Below, in pieces: positions 24,157 through 37,870 of a stretch of 64,000 nucleotides of DNA. The notes beneath the pieces were generated by a model. It saw only the letters and a program-made list of their open reading frames with translations, searched no databases and was not told where the DNA came from. Numbering within the stretch: position 1 is the stretch's first letter; the number at the start of each line of letters is the position of its first letter. Location of the stretch: assembly GCF_032854445.1 (NCBI RefSeq), contig NW_027018135.1, forward strand, positions 1-64,000, read 5' to 3'. The DNA is from Liolophura sinensis (Eukaryota; Mollusca; Polyplacophora; Chitonida; Chitonidae). Both the position numbers and the translations under genes were made by a program.

Positions 24157-27100
24157 ACCTTACTGAAGTGGATCAGTGTTCAGTTGTACTTTTTACAGCA
24201 GACTGTATCAAGTACCTTGTGGTTTTCACGTACAAATGGTGTGGTTTTTCTACACGTAGATAAAGACATTGAGATTGTCTTGCACTTAGAAGTAAGGCAA
24301 TTGCTAGGTGAGTTAAATGGGCTTGGCCCAAAGATTTGACGTTTTCTGGGCTACCGAAGGGCACATAACTTATAGTCAAAAGTTGAATATAGTAATGACC
24401 AGTCGCGACTGTACAGAGTGCAGTGTAGCCGGTTTCAATTAACAAAAAGACCAAGCAAAAATGCAAAAGTGGAAAAACTGTTCCAGTGCTGCTGGTAAGA
24501 GGCTAATCCGACGTATTTTGTGACGACAAATCGAATGGTGCAAACCGCGTTGCTCTCCGACCAATACTTTTGCCTGTAGTGACAATTGAATGATCATTGA
24601 TGTCATAATCACGTGCCCAGCAACGGCTCTTACTCCATGGAAACCAGGGAAATTTGCAGTTTTTCAACAGCTGCCGATGCCTGGCTCAATTCCGCATCTT
24701 TTGGCACCTTATTCATGTGGGTCTGTGGTCAGTTGTACTTTTTACAGCAGACTGTATCAAGTACCTTGTGTTTTTCACGTACAAATGGTCTGGTTTTTCT
24801 ACACGTAGATAAAGACATTGAGATTGTCTTGCACTTAGAAGTAAGACAATTGCTGGGTGAGTTAAATGGGCTTGGCCCAAAGATTTCAGGTCTTCTGGGC
24901 TACCGAAGGGAACATAACTTATAGTCAAAAGTTGAATATAGTAATGACCAGTCGCGATTGTACAGAGTACAGTGTAGCCGATTTCAATTAACAAAAAGAC
25001 CAGGCAAAAATGCAAAAGTGGAAAAACTGTTCCAGTGCTACTAGTAACAGCCTAATCCGACGTATTTTGTGACGAAAAATCGAATGGTGCAAACCGCGTT
25101 GCTCTCCGACCAATACTTTTGGCTGTAGCGACAATTTAATGATCATTTATGTCATAATCACGTGCCCAGCAACGGCTCTTACTCCATGGAAACCAGGGAA
25201 ATTTGCAATTTTTCAACAGCTGCCGATGCCTGGCTCAATTCCGCATCTTTTGGCACCTTACTGAAGTAGGTTAGTGTTCAGTTGTACTTTTTACAGCAGA
25301 CTGTATCAAGTACCTTGTGTTTTTCACGTACAAATGGTGTGGTTTTTCTACACGTAGATAAAGACATTGAGATTGTCTTGCACTTAGAAGTAAGGCAATT
25401 GCTGGGTGAGTTAAATGGGCTTAGCCCAAAGATTTGACGTCTTCTGGGCTACCGAAGGGCACATAACTTATAATCAAAAGTTGAATATAGTAATGACCAG
25501 TCGCGATTGTACAGAGTACAGTTTAGCCGATTTCAATTAACAAAAAGACGAAGCAAAAATGCAAAAGTGGAAAAACTGTTCCAGTGCTACTAGTAAGAGC
25601 CTAATCCGACGTATTTTGTGACGAGAAATCGAATGGTGCAAACCGCGTTGCTCTCCGACCAAAACTTTTGGCTGTAGCGACAGATCAATGATAATTTATC
25701 TCATAATTACGTGCCCAGCAACGGCTCTTACTCCATGGAAACCAGGGAAATTTGCAATTTTTCAACAGCTGCCGATGCCTGGCTCAATTCCGCATCTTTT
25801 GGCACCTTACTGAAGTGGATCAGTGTTCAGTTGTACTTTTTACAGCAGACTGTATGAAGTACCTTGTGGTTTTCACGTACAAATGGTCTGGTTTTTCTAC
25901 ACGTAGATAAAGACATTGAGATTGTCTTGCACTTAGAAGTAAGGCAATTGCTAGGTGAGTTAAATGGGCTTGGCCCAAAGATTTGACGTTTTCTGGGCTA
26001 CCGAAGGGCACATAACTTATAGTCAAAAGTTGAATATAGTAATGACCAGTCGCGATTGTACAGAGTGCAGTGTAGCCGGTTTCAATTAACAAAAAGACCA
26101 AGCAAAAATGCAAAAGTGGAAAAACTGTTCCAGTGCTGCTGGTAAGAGGCTAATCCGACGTATTTTGTGACGAGAAATCGAATGGTGCAAACCGCGTTGC
26201 TCTCCGACCAATACTTTTGCCTGTAGTGACAATTGAATGATCATTGATGTCATAATCACGTGCCCAGCAACGGCTCTTACTCCATGGAAACCAGGGAAAT
26301 TTGCAATTTTTCAACAGCTGCCGATGCCTGGCTCAATTCCGCATCTTTTGGCACCTTACTGAAGTGGGTTAGTGTTCAGTTGTACTTTTTACAGCAGACT
26401 GTATCAAGTATCTTGTGTTTTTCACGTACAAATGGTGTAGTTTTTCTACACGTAGATAAAGACATTGAGATTGTCTTGCACTTAGAAGTAAGACAATTGC
26501 TGGGTGAGTTAAATGGGCTTAGCCCAAAGATTTCAGGTCTTCTGGGCTACCGAAGGGCACATAACTTATAGTCAAAAGTTGAATATAGTAATGACCAGTC
26601 GCGATTGTACAGAGTACAGTTTAGCCGATTTCAATTAACAAAAAGACGAAGCAAAAATGCAAAAGTGGAAAAACTGTTCCAGTGCTACTAGTAAGAGGCT
26701 AATCCGACGTATTTTGTGACGAGAAATCGAATGGTGCAAACCGCGTTGCTCTCCGACCAATACTTTTGGCTGTAGCGACAGATCAATGATCATTGATGTC
26801 ATAATCACGTGCCCAGCAACGGCTCTTACTCCATGGAAACCAGGGATATTTGCAATTTTTCAACAGCTGCCGATGCCTCGCCCAATTTCACATCTTTTGG
26901 CACCTTACTGAAGTGGATCAGTGTTCAGTTGTACTTTTTACAGCAGACTGTATCAAGTACCTTGTGGTTTTCACGTACAAATGGTGTGGTTTTTCTACAC
27001 GTAGATAAAGACATTGAGATTGTCTTGCACTTAGAAGTAAGGCAATTGCTAGGTGAGTTAAATGGGCTTGGCCCAAAGATTTGACGTTTTCTGGGCTACC

Positions 27101-29097
27101 GAAGGGCACATAACTTATAGTCAAAAGTTGAATATAGTAATGACCAGTCGCGATTGTACGGAGTGCAGTGTAGCCGGTTTCAATTAACAAAAAGACCAAG
27201 CAAAAATGCAAAAGTGGAAAAACTGTTCCAGTGCTGCTGGTAAGAGGCTAATCCGACGTATTTTGTGACGACAAATCGAATGGTGCAAACCGCGTTGCTC
27301 TCCGACCAATACTTTTGGCTGTAGTGACAATTGAATGATCATTGATGTCATAATCACGTGCCCAGCAACGGCTCTTACTCCATGGAAACCAGGGAAATTT
27401 GCAATTTTTCAACAACTGCCGATGCCTGGCTCAATTCCGCATCTTTTGGCACCTTATTCATGTGGGTCTGTGGTCAGTTGTACTTTTTACAGCAGACTGT
27501 ATCAAGTACCTTGTGTTTTTCACGTACAAATGGTGTGGTTTTTCTACACGTAGATAAAGACATTGAGATTGTCTTGCACTTAGAAGTAAGACAATTGCTG
27601 GGTGAGTTAAATGGGCTTGGCCCAAAGATTTCAGGTCTTCTGGGCTACCGAAGGGAACATAACTTATAGTCAAAAGTTGAATATAGTAATGACCAGTCGC
27701 GATTGTACAGAGTACAGTGTAGCCGATTTCAATTAACAAAAAGACCAGGCAAAAATGCAAAAGTGGAAAAACTGTTCCAGTACTACTAGTAACAGCCTAA
27801 TCCGACGTATTTTGTGACGAAAAATCGAATGGTGCAAACCGCGTTGCTCTCCGACCAATACTTTTGGCTGTAGCGACAATTTAATGATCATTTATGTCAT
27901 AATCACGTGCCCAGCAACGGCTCTTACTCCATGGAAACCAGGGAAATTTGCAATTTTTCAACATCTGCCGATGCCTGGCTCAATTCCGCATCTTTTGGCA
28001 CCTTACTGAAGTGGGTTAGTGCTCAGTTGTACTCTTTACAGCAGACTGTATCAAGTATCTTGTGTTTTTCACGTACAAATGGTGTGGTTTTTCTACACGT
28101 AGATAAAGACATTGAGATTGTCTTGCACTTAGAAGTAAGACAATTGCTGGGTGAGTTAAATGGGCTTAGCCCAAAGATTTCAGGTCTTCTGGGCTACCGA
28201 AGGGCACATAACTTATAGTCAAAAGTTGAATACAGTAATGACCAGTCGCGATTGTACAGAGTACAGTTTAGCCGATTTCAATTAACAAAAAGACGAAGCA
28301 AAAATGCAAAAGTGGAAAAACTGTTCCAGTGCTACTAGTAAGAGGCTAATCCGACGTATTTTGTGACGAGAAATCGAATGGTGCAAACCGCGTTGCTCTC
28401 CGACCAATACTTTTGGCTGTAGCGACAGATCAATGATCATTGATGTCATAATCACGTGCCCAGCAACGGCTCTTACTCCATGGAAACCAGGGATATTTGC
28501 AATTTTTTAACAGCTGCCGATGCCTCGCCCAATTTCACATCTTTTGGCACCTTACTGAAGTGGATCAGTGTTCAGTTGTACTTTTTACAGCAGACTGTAT
28601 CAAGTACCTTGTGGTTTTCACGTACAAATGGTGTGGTTTTTCTACACGTAGATAAAGACATTGAGATTGTCTTGCACTTAGAAGTAAGGCAATTGCTAGG
28701 TGAGTTAAATGGGCTTGGCCCAAAGATTTGACGTCTTCTGGGCTACCGAAGGGCACATAACTTATAGTCAAAAGTTGAATATAGTAATGACCAGTCGCGA
28801 TTGTACAGAGTGCAGTGTAGCCGGTTTCAATTAACAAAAAGACGAAGCAAAAATGCAAAAGTGGAAAAACTGTTCCAGTGCTACTAGTAAGAGGCTAATG
28901 CGACGTATTTTGTGACGAGAAATCGAATGGTGCAAACCGCGTTGCTCTCCGACCAATACTTTTGGCTGTAGCGACAGATCAATGATCATTGATGTCATAA
29001 TCACGTGCCCAGCAACGGCTCTTACTCCATGGAAACCAGGGATATTTGCAATTTTTTAACAGCTGCCGATGCCTGGCCCAATTCCACATCTTTTGGC
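24157..29097. repeat. A-B-G trimer tract, second
   Basis: Units: A 24157, B 24706, G 25255, A 25804, G 26353, A 26902, B 27451, G 28000, A 28549. Segments 1647 bp apart match closely; for example, the A units at 26902 and 28549 both have 'ggatatttgcaa', 'cctcgcccaatttcac' and 'aagtggatcag', a hybrid of T/K-type tail and A-type head. One B unit is missing between 25804 and 26902, so one trimer is reduced to a dimer. The G unit at 25255 has 'aagtaggttag', where a TAG closes the frame that is open in its neighbours. Confidence 0.82.
26782..26797. repeat. 16-bp perfect palindrome in a unit subclass
   Basis: ATCAATGATCATTGAT equals its own reverse complement. It occurs in units reading 'gcgacagatcaatgatc' followed by 'attgatgtc' (also near 28433, 34996, 36662, 38867, 40505). 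Other classes keep only the inner 10-bp palindrome AATGATCATT, as at 8669-8678, or lose it ('atgataatttatg', 'atgattattgatg'). A role as a protein-binding site is possible but not supported further. Confidence 0.6.
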
Positions 29098-32000
29098 ACC
29101 TTATAAATGTGGGTCAGTGTTTAGTTGTACTTTTCACAGCAGACTGTATCAAGTACCTTGTGTTTTTCACGTACAAATGGTCTGGTTTTTCTACACGTAG
29201 ATAAAGACATTGAAATTGTCTTGGACTTAGAAGTAAGACAATTGCTGGGTGAGTTAAATGGGCTTAGCCCAAAGATTTCAGATCTCCTGGGCTACCGAAG
29301 GGCACATAACTTATAGTCAAAAGTTGAATATAGTAATGACCAGTCGCGATTGTACAGAGTGCAGTGTAGCCGATTTCAATTAACAAAAATACCAGGCAAA
29401 AATGCAAAAGTGGAAAAACTGTTCCAGTGCTGCTGGTAAGAGGCTAATCCGACGTATTTTGTGACGACAAATCGAATGGTGCAAACCGCGTTGCTCTCCG
29501 ACCAATACTTTTGGCTGTAGTGACAATTGAATGATCATTTATGTCATAATCACGTGCCCAGCAACGGCTGTTACTCCATGGAAACCAGGGAAATTTGCAA
29601 TTTTTCAACAGCTGCCGATGCCTGGCTCAATTCCGCATCTTTTGGCACTTTACTGAAGTGGGTCAGTGTTTAGTTGTACTTTTTACAGCAGACTGTATCA
29701 AGTACCTTGTGGTTTTCACGTACAAATGGTGTGGTTTTTCTACACGTAGATAAAGACATTGAGATTGTCTTGCACTTAAAAGTAAGGCAATTGCTGGGTG
29801 AGTTAAATGGGCTTGGCCCAAAGATTTGACGTCTTCTGGGCTACCGAAGGGCACATAACTTATAGTCAAAAGTTGAATATAGTAATGACCAGTCGCGATT
29901 GTACAGAGTACAGTGTAGCCGATTTCAATTAACAAAAAGACCAGGCAAAAATGCAAAAGTGGAAAAACTGTTCCAGTCCTTCTGGTAAGAGGCTAATCCG
30001 ACGTATTTTGTGACGAGAAATCGAATGGTGCAATCCGCGTTGCTCTCCGACCAATACTTTTGGCTGTAGCGACAATTGAATGATCATTTATGTCATAATC
30101 ACGTGCGTAGCAACGGCTCTTACTCCATGGAAACCAGGGATATTTGCAATTTTTCAACAGCTGCCGATGCCTGTCCCAATTCTGCATCTTTTGGCACCTT
30201 GAAAATGTGTGTCAGTGTTTAGTTGTACTTTTTACAGCAGACTGTATCAAGTACCTTGTGTTTTTTATGTACAAATGGTCTGGTTTTTCTACACGTAGAT
30301 AAAGACATTGAGATTGTCTTGGAATTAGAAGTAAGACAATTGCTGGGTGAGTTAAATGGGCTTGGCCCAAAGATTTCAGGTCTTCTGGGCTACCGAAGGG
30401 CACATAACTTATAGTCAAAAGTTGAATATAGTAATGACCAGTCGCGATTGTACAGAGTACAGTGTAGCCGATTTCAATTAACAAAAAGACCAGGCAAAAA
30501 TACAAAAGTGGAAAAACTGTTCCAGTGCTACTAGTAAGAGTCTAATCCGACGTATTTTGTGACGAGAAATCGAATGGTGCAATCCGCGTTGCTCTCCGAC
30601 CAATACTTTTGGCTGTAGCGACAATTGAATGATCATTTATGTCATAATCACGTGCGTAGCAACGGCTCTTACTCCATGGAAACCAGGGAAATTTGCAATT
30701 TTTCAACAGCTGCCGATGCCTGGCTCAATTCCGCATCTTTTGGCACCTTACTGAAGTGGGTTAGTGTTCAGTTGTACTTTTTACAGCAGACTGTATCAAG
30801 TACCTTGTGTTTTTCACGTACAAATGGTCTGGTTTTTCTACACGTAGATAAAGACATTGAGATTGTCTTGCACTTAGAAGTAAGGCAATTGCTGGGTGAG
30901 TTAAATGGGCTTGGCCCAAAGATTTCAGGTCTTCTGGGCTACCGAAGGGCACATAACTTATAGTCAAAAGTTGAATATAGTAATGACCAGTCGCGATTGT
31001 ACAGAGTACAGTTTAGCCGATTTCAATTAACAAAAAGACGAAGCAAAAATGCAAAAGTGGAAAAACTGTTCCAGTGCTACTAGTAAGATGCTAATCCGAC
31101 GTATTTTGTGACGAGAAATCGAATGGTGCAAACCGCGTTGCTCTCCGACCAATACTTTTGGCTGTAGCGACAGATCAATGATCATTTATGTCATAATCAC
31201 GTGCCCAGCAACGGCTCTTACTCCATGGAAACCAGGGATATATCCAATTTTTTAACAGCTGCCGATGCCTGGCCCAATTCCACATCTTTTTGCACCTTAT
31301 AAATGTGGGTCAGTGTTTAGTTGTACTTTTTACAGCAGACTGTATCAAGTACCTTGTGTTTTTTATGTACAAATGGTCTGGTTTTTCTACACGTAGATAA
31401 AGACATTGAGATTGTCTTGGACTTAGAAGTAAGACAATTGCTGGGTGAGTTAAATGGGCTTAGCCCAAAGATTTGACGTCTTCTGGGCTACCGAAGGGCA
31501 CATAACTTATAGTCAAAAGTTGAATATAGTAATGACCAGTCGCGATTGTACGGAGTACAGTGTAGCCGATTTCAATTAACAAAAAGACCAGGTAAAAATG
31601 CAAAAGTGGAAAAACTGTTCCAGTGCTGCTGGTAAGAGCCTAATCCGACGTATTTTGTGACGAGAAATCGAATGGTGCAATCCGCGTTGCTCTCCGACCA
31701 ATACTTTTCCCTGTAGTGACAATTGAATGATCATTGATGTCATAATCACGTGCCCAGCAACGGGTCTTACTCCATGGAAACCAGGGAAATTTGCAATTTT
31801 TCAACAGCTGCCGATGCCTGGCTCAATTCCGCATCTTTTGGCACCTTACTGAAGTGGGTCAGTGTTCAGTTGTACTTTTTACAGCAGACTGTATCAAGTA
31901 CCTTGTGGTTTTCACGTACAAATGGTGTGGTTTTTCTACACGTAGATAAAGACATTGAGATTGTCTTGGACTTAGAAGTAAGGCAATTGCTGGGTGAGTT

Positions 32001-34080
32001 AAATGGGCTTAGCCCAAAGATTTCAGGTCTTCTGGGCTTCCGAAGGGCACATAACTTATAGTCAAAAGTTAAATATAGTAATGACCAGTCGCGATTGTAC
32101 AGAGTACAGTGTAGCCGATTTCAATAAACAAAAAGACCAAGCAAAAATGCAAAAGTGGAAAAACTGTTCCAGTGCTGCTGGTAAGAGGCTAATCCGACGT
32201 ATTTTGTGACGAGAAATCGAATGGTGCAAACCGCGTTGCTCTCTGACCAATACTTTTGGCTGTAGCGACAATTGATTGATTATTGATGTCATAATTACGT
32301 GCCCAGCAACGGCTCTTACTCCATGGAAACCAGGGATATTTGCAATTTTTTAACAGTTGCCGATGCCTGGCCCAATTCTGCATCTTTTGGCACCTTAAAA
32401 ATGTGGGTCAGTGTTTAGTTGTACTTTTTACAGCAGACTGTATCAAGTACCTTGTGTTTATTATGTACAAATGGTCTGGTTTTTCTACACGTAGATAAAG
32501 ACATTGAGATTGTCTTGCACTTAGAAGTAAGGCAATTGCTGGGTGAGTTAAATGGGCTGAGCCCAAAGATTTCAGGTCTTCTGGGCTACCAAAGGGCACA
32601 TAACTTATAGTCAAAAGTTGAATATAGTAATGACCAGTCGCGATTGTACAGAGTACAGTTTAGCCGATTTCAATTAACAAAAAGACCAGGCAAAAATGCA
32701 AAAGTGGAAAAACTGTTCCAGTGCTACTAGTAAGAGGCTAATCCGACGTATTTTGTGACGAGAAATCGAATGGTGCAAACCGCGTTGCTCTCCGACCAAT
32801 ACTTTTGGCTGTAGCGACAGATCAATGATTATTGATGTCATAATCACGTGCCCAGCAACGGCTCTTACTCCATGGAAACCAGGGATATTTGCAATTTTTT
32901 AACAGCTGCCGATGCCTGGCCCAATTTCACATCTTTTGGCACCTTATAAATGTGGGTCAGTGTTTAGTTGTACTTTTCACAGCAGACTGTATCAAGTACC
33001 TTGTGTTTTTTATGTACAAATGGTCTGGTTTTTCTACACGTAGATAAAGACATTGAGATTGTCTTGGACTTAGAAGTAAGACAATTGCTGGGTGAGTTAA
33101 ATGGGCTTGGCCCAAAGATTTCAGGTCTTCTGGGCTACCGAAGGGCACATAACTTATAGTCAAAAGTTGAATATAGTAATGACCAGTCGCGATTGTACAG
33201 AGTACAGTGCAGCCGATTTCAATTAACAAAAAGACCAGGCAAAAATGCAAAAGTGGAAAAACTGTTCCAGTGCTACTAGTAACAGCCTAATCCGATTTTT
33301 TTGTGACGAGAAATCGAATGGTGCAAACCGCGCTGCTCTCCGACCAATACTTTTGGCTGTAGCGACAATTTAATGATCATTTATGTCATAATCACGTGCC
33401 CAGCAACGGCTCTTACTCCATGGAAACCAGGGAAATTTGCAATTTTTCAACAGCTGCCGATGCCTGGCTCAATTCCGCATCTTTTGGCACCTTACTGAAG
33501 TGGGTCAGTGTTCAGTTGTACTTTTTACAGCAGACTGTATCAAGTACCTTGTGGTTTTCACGTACAAATGGTGTGGTTTTTCTACACGTAGATAAAGACA
33601 TTGAGATTGTCTTGCACTTAGAAGTAAGGCAATTGCTGGGTGAGTTAAATGGGCTTGGCCCAAAGATTTCAGGTCTTCTGGGCTACCGAAGGGCACATAA
33701 CTTATAGTCAAAAGTTGAATATAGTAATGACCAGTCGCGATTGTACAGAGTACAGTGTAGCCGATTTCAATTAACAAAAAGACCAGGCAAAAATGCAAAA
33801 GTGGAAAAACTGTTCCAGTGCTGCTTGTAAGAGGCTAATCCGACGTATTTTGTGACGAGAAATCGAATGGTGCAATCCGCGTTGCTCTCCGACCAATACT
33901 TTTGGCTGTAGCTACAATTGAATGATCATTTATGTCATAATCACGTGCCCAGCATCGGCTCTTACTCCATGGAAACCAGGGATATTTGCAATTTTTCAAC
34001 AGCTGCCGATGCCTGTCCCAATTCTGCATCTTTTGGCACCTTAAAAATGTGTGTCAGTGTTTAGTTGTACTTTTTACAGC
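29098..34080. repeat. Mixed T/G/K units including first K'-class unit
   Basis: Units: T 29098, G 29647, K' 30196, G 30745, T 31294, G 31843, K 32392, T 32941, G 33489. The K' unit has 'cctgtcccaattctgc' before the anchor and 'aaatgtgtgtcag' after it, a pair of variants that always travel together. The 31843 unit carries AATAAA and is followed by K, as at 1648/2198. Near 33293 the usual 'ccgacgtattttgtg' is replaced by 'ccgatttttttgtg', one base shorter; this variant also occurs near 34390, 38233 and 44272. Confidence 0.82.
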
Positions 34081-34089
34081 AGACTGTAT

Positions 34090-37000
34090 CAAGTACCTTG
34101 TGTTTTTTATGTACAAATGGTCTGGTTTTTCTACACGTAGATAAAGACATTGAGATTGTCTTGGACTTAGAAGTAAGACAATTGCTGGGTGAGTTAAATG
34201 GGCTTGGCCCAAAGATTTCAGGTCTTCTGGGCTACCGAAGGGCACATAACTTATAGTCAAAAGTTGAATATAGTAATGACCAGTCGCGATTGTACAGAGT
34301 ACAGTGTAGCCGATTTCAATTAACAAAAAGACCAGGCAAAAATGCAAAAGTGGAAAAACTGTTCCAGTGCTACTAGTAACAGCCTAATCCGATTTTTTTG
34401 TGACGAGAAATCGAATGGTGCAAACCGCGTTGCTCTCCGACCAATACTTTTGGCTGTAGCGACAATTTAATGATCATTTATGTCATAATCACGTGCCCAG
34501 CAACGGCTCTTACTCCATGGAAACCAGGGAAATTTGCAATTTTTCAACAGCTGCCGATGCCTGGCTCAATTCCGCATCTTTTGGCACCTTACTGAAGTGG
34601 GTTAGTGCTCAGTTGTACTCTTTACAGCAGACTGTATCAAGTATCTTGTGTTTTTCACGTACAAATGGTGTGGTTTTTCTACACGTAGATAAAGACATTG
34701 AGATTGTCTTGCACTTAGAAGTAAGGCAATTGCTGGGTGAGTTAAATGGGCTTAGCCCAAAGATTTCAGGTCTTCTGGGCTACCGAAGGGCACATAACTT
34801 ATAGTCAAAAGTTGAATATAGTAATGACCAGTCGCGATTGTACAGAGTACAGTTTAGCCGATTTCAATTAACAAAAAGACCAAGCAAAAATGCAAAAGTG
34901 GAAAAAACTGTTCCAGTGCTACTAGTAAGAGGCTAATCCGACGTATTTTGTGACGAGAAATCGAATGGTGCAAACCGCGTTGCTCTCCGACCAATACTTT
35001 TGGCTGTAGCGACAGATCAATGATCATTGATGTCATAATCACGTGCCCAGCAACGGCTCTTACTCCATGGAAACCAGGGATATTTGCAATTTTTTAACAG
35101 CTGCCGATGCCTCGCCCAATTTCACATCTTTTGGCACCTTATAAATGTGGGTCAGTGTTCAGTTGTACTTTTTACAGCAGACTGTATCAAGTACCTTGTG
35201 TTTTTTATGTACAAATGGTGTGGTTTTTCTACACGTAGATAAAGACATTGAGATTGTCTTGGACTTAGAAGTAAGACAATTGCTGGGTGAGTTAAATGGG
35301 CTTAGCCCAAAGATTTGACGTCTTCTGGGCTACCGAAGGGCACATAACTTATAGTCAAAAGTTGAATATAGTAATGACCAGTCGCGATTGTACAGAGTGC
35401 AGTGTAGCCGATTTCAATTAACAAAAAGACCAGGTAAAAATGCAAAAGTGGAAAAACTGTTCCAGTGCTGCTGGTAAGAGGCTAATCCGACGTATTTTGT
35501 GACGAGAAATCGAATGGTGCAAACCGCGTTGCTCTCCGACCAATACTTTTGGCTGTAGTGACAATTGAATGATCATTTATGTCATAATCACGTGCCCAGC
35601 AACGGCTCTTACTCCATGGAAACCAGGGAAATTTGCAATTTTTCAACAGCTGCCGATGCCTGGCTCAATTCCGCATCTTTTGGCACCTTACTGAAGTGGG
35701 TCAGTGTTCAGTTGTACTTTTTACAGCAGACTGTATCAAGTACCATGTGGTTTTCACGTACAAATGGTGTGGTTTTTCTACACGTAGATAAAGACATTGA
35801 GATTGTCTTGCACTTAGAAGTAAGGCAATTGCTGGGTGAGTTAAATGGGCTTAGCCCAAAGATTTCAGGTCTTCTGGGCTTCCGAAGGGCACATAACTTA
35901 TAGTCAAAAGTTAAATATAGTAATGACCAGTCGCGATTGTACAGAGTACAGTGTAGCCGATTTCAATAAACAAAAAGACCAGGCAAAAATGCAAAAGTGG
36001 AAAAACTGTTCCAGTGCTGCTGGTAAGAGGCTAATCCGACGTATTTTGTGACGAGAAATCGAATGGTGCAAACCGCGTTGCTCTCTGACCAATACTTTTG
36101 GCTGTAGCGACAATTGATTGATCATTGATGTCATAATCACGTGCCCAGCAACGGCTCTTACTCCATGGAAACCAGGGATATTTGCAATTTTTTAACAGCT
36201 GCCGATGCCTGGCCCAATTCTGCATCTTTTGGCACCTTAAAAATGTGGGTCAGTGTTTAGTTGTACTTTTCACAGCAGACTGTATCAAGTACCTTGTGTT
36301 TATTATGTACAAATGGTCTGGTTTTTCTACACGTAGATAAAGACATTGAGATTGTCTTGCACTTAGAAGTAAGGCAATTGCTGGGTGAGTTAAATGGGCT
36401 TAGCCCAAAGATTTCAGGTTATCTGGGCTACCGAAGGGCACATAACTTATAGTCAAAAGTTGAATATAGTAATGACCAGTCGCGATTGTACAGAGTACAG
36501 TTTAGCCGATTTCAATTAACAAAAAGGCCAAGCAAAAATGCAAAAGTGGAAAAACTGTTCCAGTGCTACTAGTAAGAGGCTAATCCGACGTATTTTGTGA
36601 CGAGAAATCGAATGGTGCAAACCGCGTTGCTCTCCGACCAATACTTTTGGCTGTAGCGACAGATCAATGATCATTGATGTCATAATCACGTGCCCAGCAA
36701 CGGCTCTTACTCCATGGAAACCAGGGATATTTGCAATTTTTTAACACCTGCCGATGCCTCGCCCAATTTCACATCTTTTGGCACTTTATAAATGTGGGTC
36801 AGTGTTTAGTTGTACTTTTTACAGCAGACTGTATCAAGTACCTTGTGTTTTTTATGTACAAATGGTGTGCTTTGTCTACACGTAGATAAAGACATTGAGA
36901 TTGTCTTGTACTTAGAAGTAAGACAATTGCTGGGTGAGTTAAATGGGCTTAGCCGAAAGATTTGACGTCTTTTGGGCTACCGAAGGGCACATAACTTATA

Positions 37001-37870
37001 GTCAAAAGTTGAATATAGTAATGACCAGTCGCGATTGTACAGAGTACAGTGTAGCCGATTTCAATTAACAAAAAGACCAGGTAAAAGTGCAAAAGTGGAA
37101 AAACTGTTCCAGTGCTGCTTGTAAGAGGCTAATCCGACGTATTTTGTGACGAGAAATCGAATGGTGCAAACCGCGTTGCTCTCCGACCAATACTTTTGGC
37201 TGTAGTGACAATTGAATGATCATTTATGTCATAATCACGTGCCCAGCAACGGCTCTTACTCCATGGAAACCAGGGAAATTTGCAATTTTTCAACAGCTGC
37301 CGATGCCTGGCTCAATTCCGCATCTTTTGGCACCTTACTGAAGTGGGTTAGTGTTCAGTTGTACTTTTTACAGCAGACTGTATCAAGTACCTTGTGTTTT
37401 TCACGTACAAATGGTGTGGTTTTTCTACACGTAGATAAAGACATTGAGATTGTCTTGCACTTAGAAGTAAGGCAATTGCTGGGTGAGTTAAATGGGCTTG
37501 GCCGAAAGATTTGACGTCTTCTGGGCTACCAAAGGGCACATAACTTATAGTCAAAAGTTGAATATAGTAATGACCAGTCGCGATTGTACAGAGTACAGTT
37601 TAGCCGATTTCAATTAACAAAAAGACGAAGCAAAAATGCAAAAGTGGAAAAACTGTTCCAGTGCTACTAGTAAGAGGCTAATCCGACGTATTTTGTGACG
37701 AGAAATCGAATGGTGCAAACCGCGTTGCTCTCCGACCAATACTTTTGGCTGTAGCGACAGATCAATGATTATTGATGTAATAATCACGTGCCCAGCAACG
37801 GCTCTTACTCCATGGAAACCAGGGATATTTGCAATTTTTTAACAGCTGCCGATGCCTGGCCCAATTTCAC
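34090..37870. repeat. Seven-unit higher-order repeat I, copy 1
   Basis: Units K' 34038 (tail), G 34586, T 35136, G 35685, K 36234, T 36783, G 37332. The segment matches the adjacent 37930-41600 at a displacement of 3842-3843 bp (7 x 549). Private shared variants are 'gtgctcagttgtactcttt' (near 34607), 'accatgtgg' (near 35742), 'gtttattatgtac' (near 36299), 'ttaacacctgcc' (near 36743), 'cttgtacttag' (near 36904) and 'gtaaaagtgc' (near 37081). I spotted only a few differences: an extra A near 34905, 'ggttatctgg' near 36418, 'actttataa' near 36783 and 'gtgtgctttg' near 36864. Confidence 0.88.
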
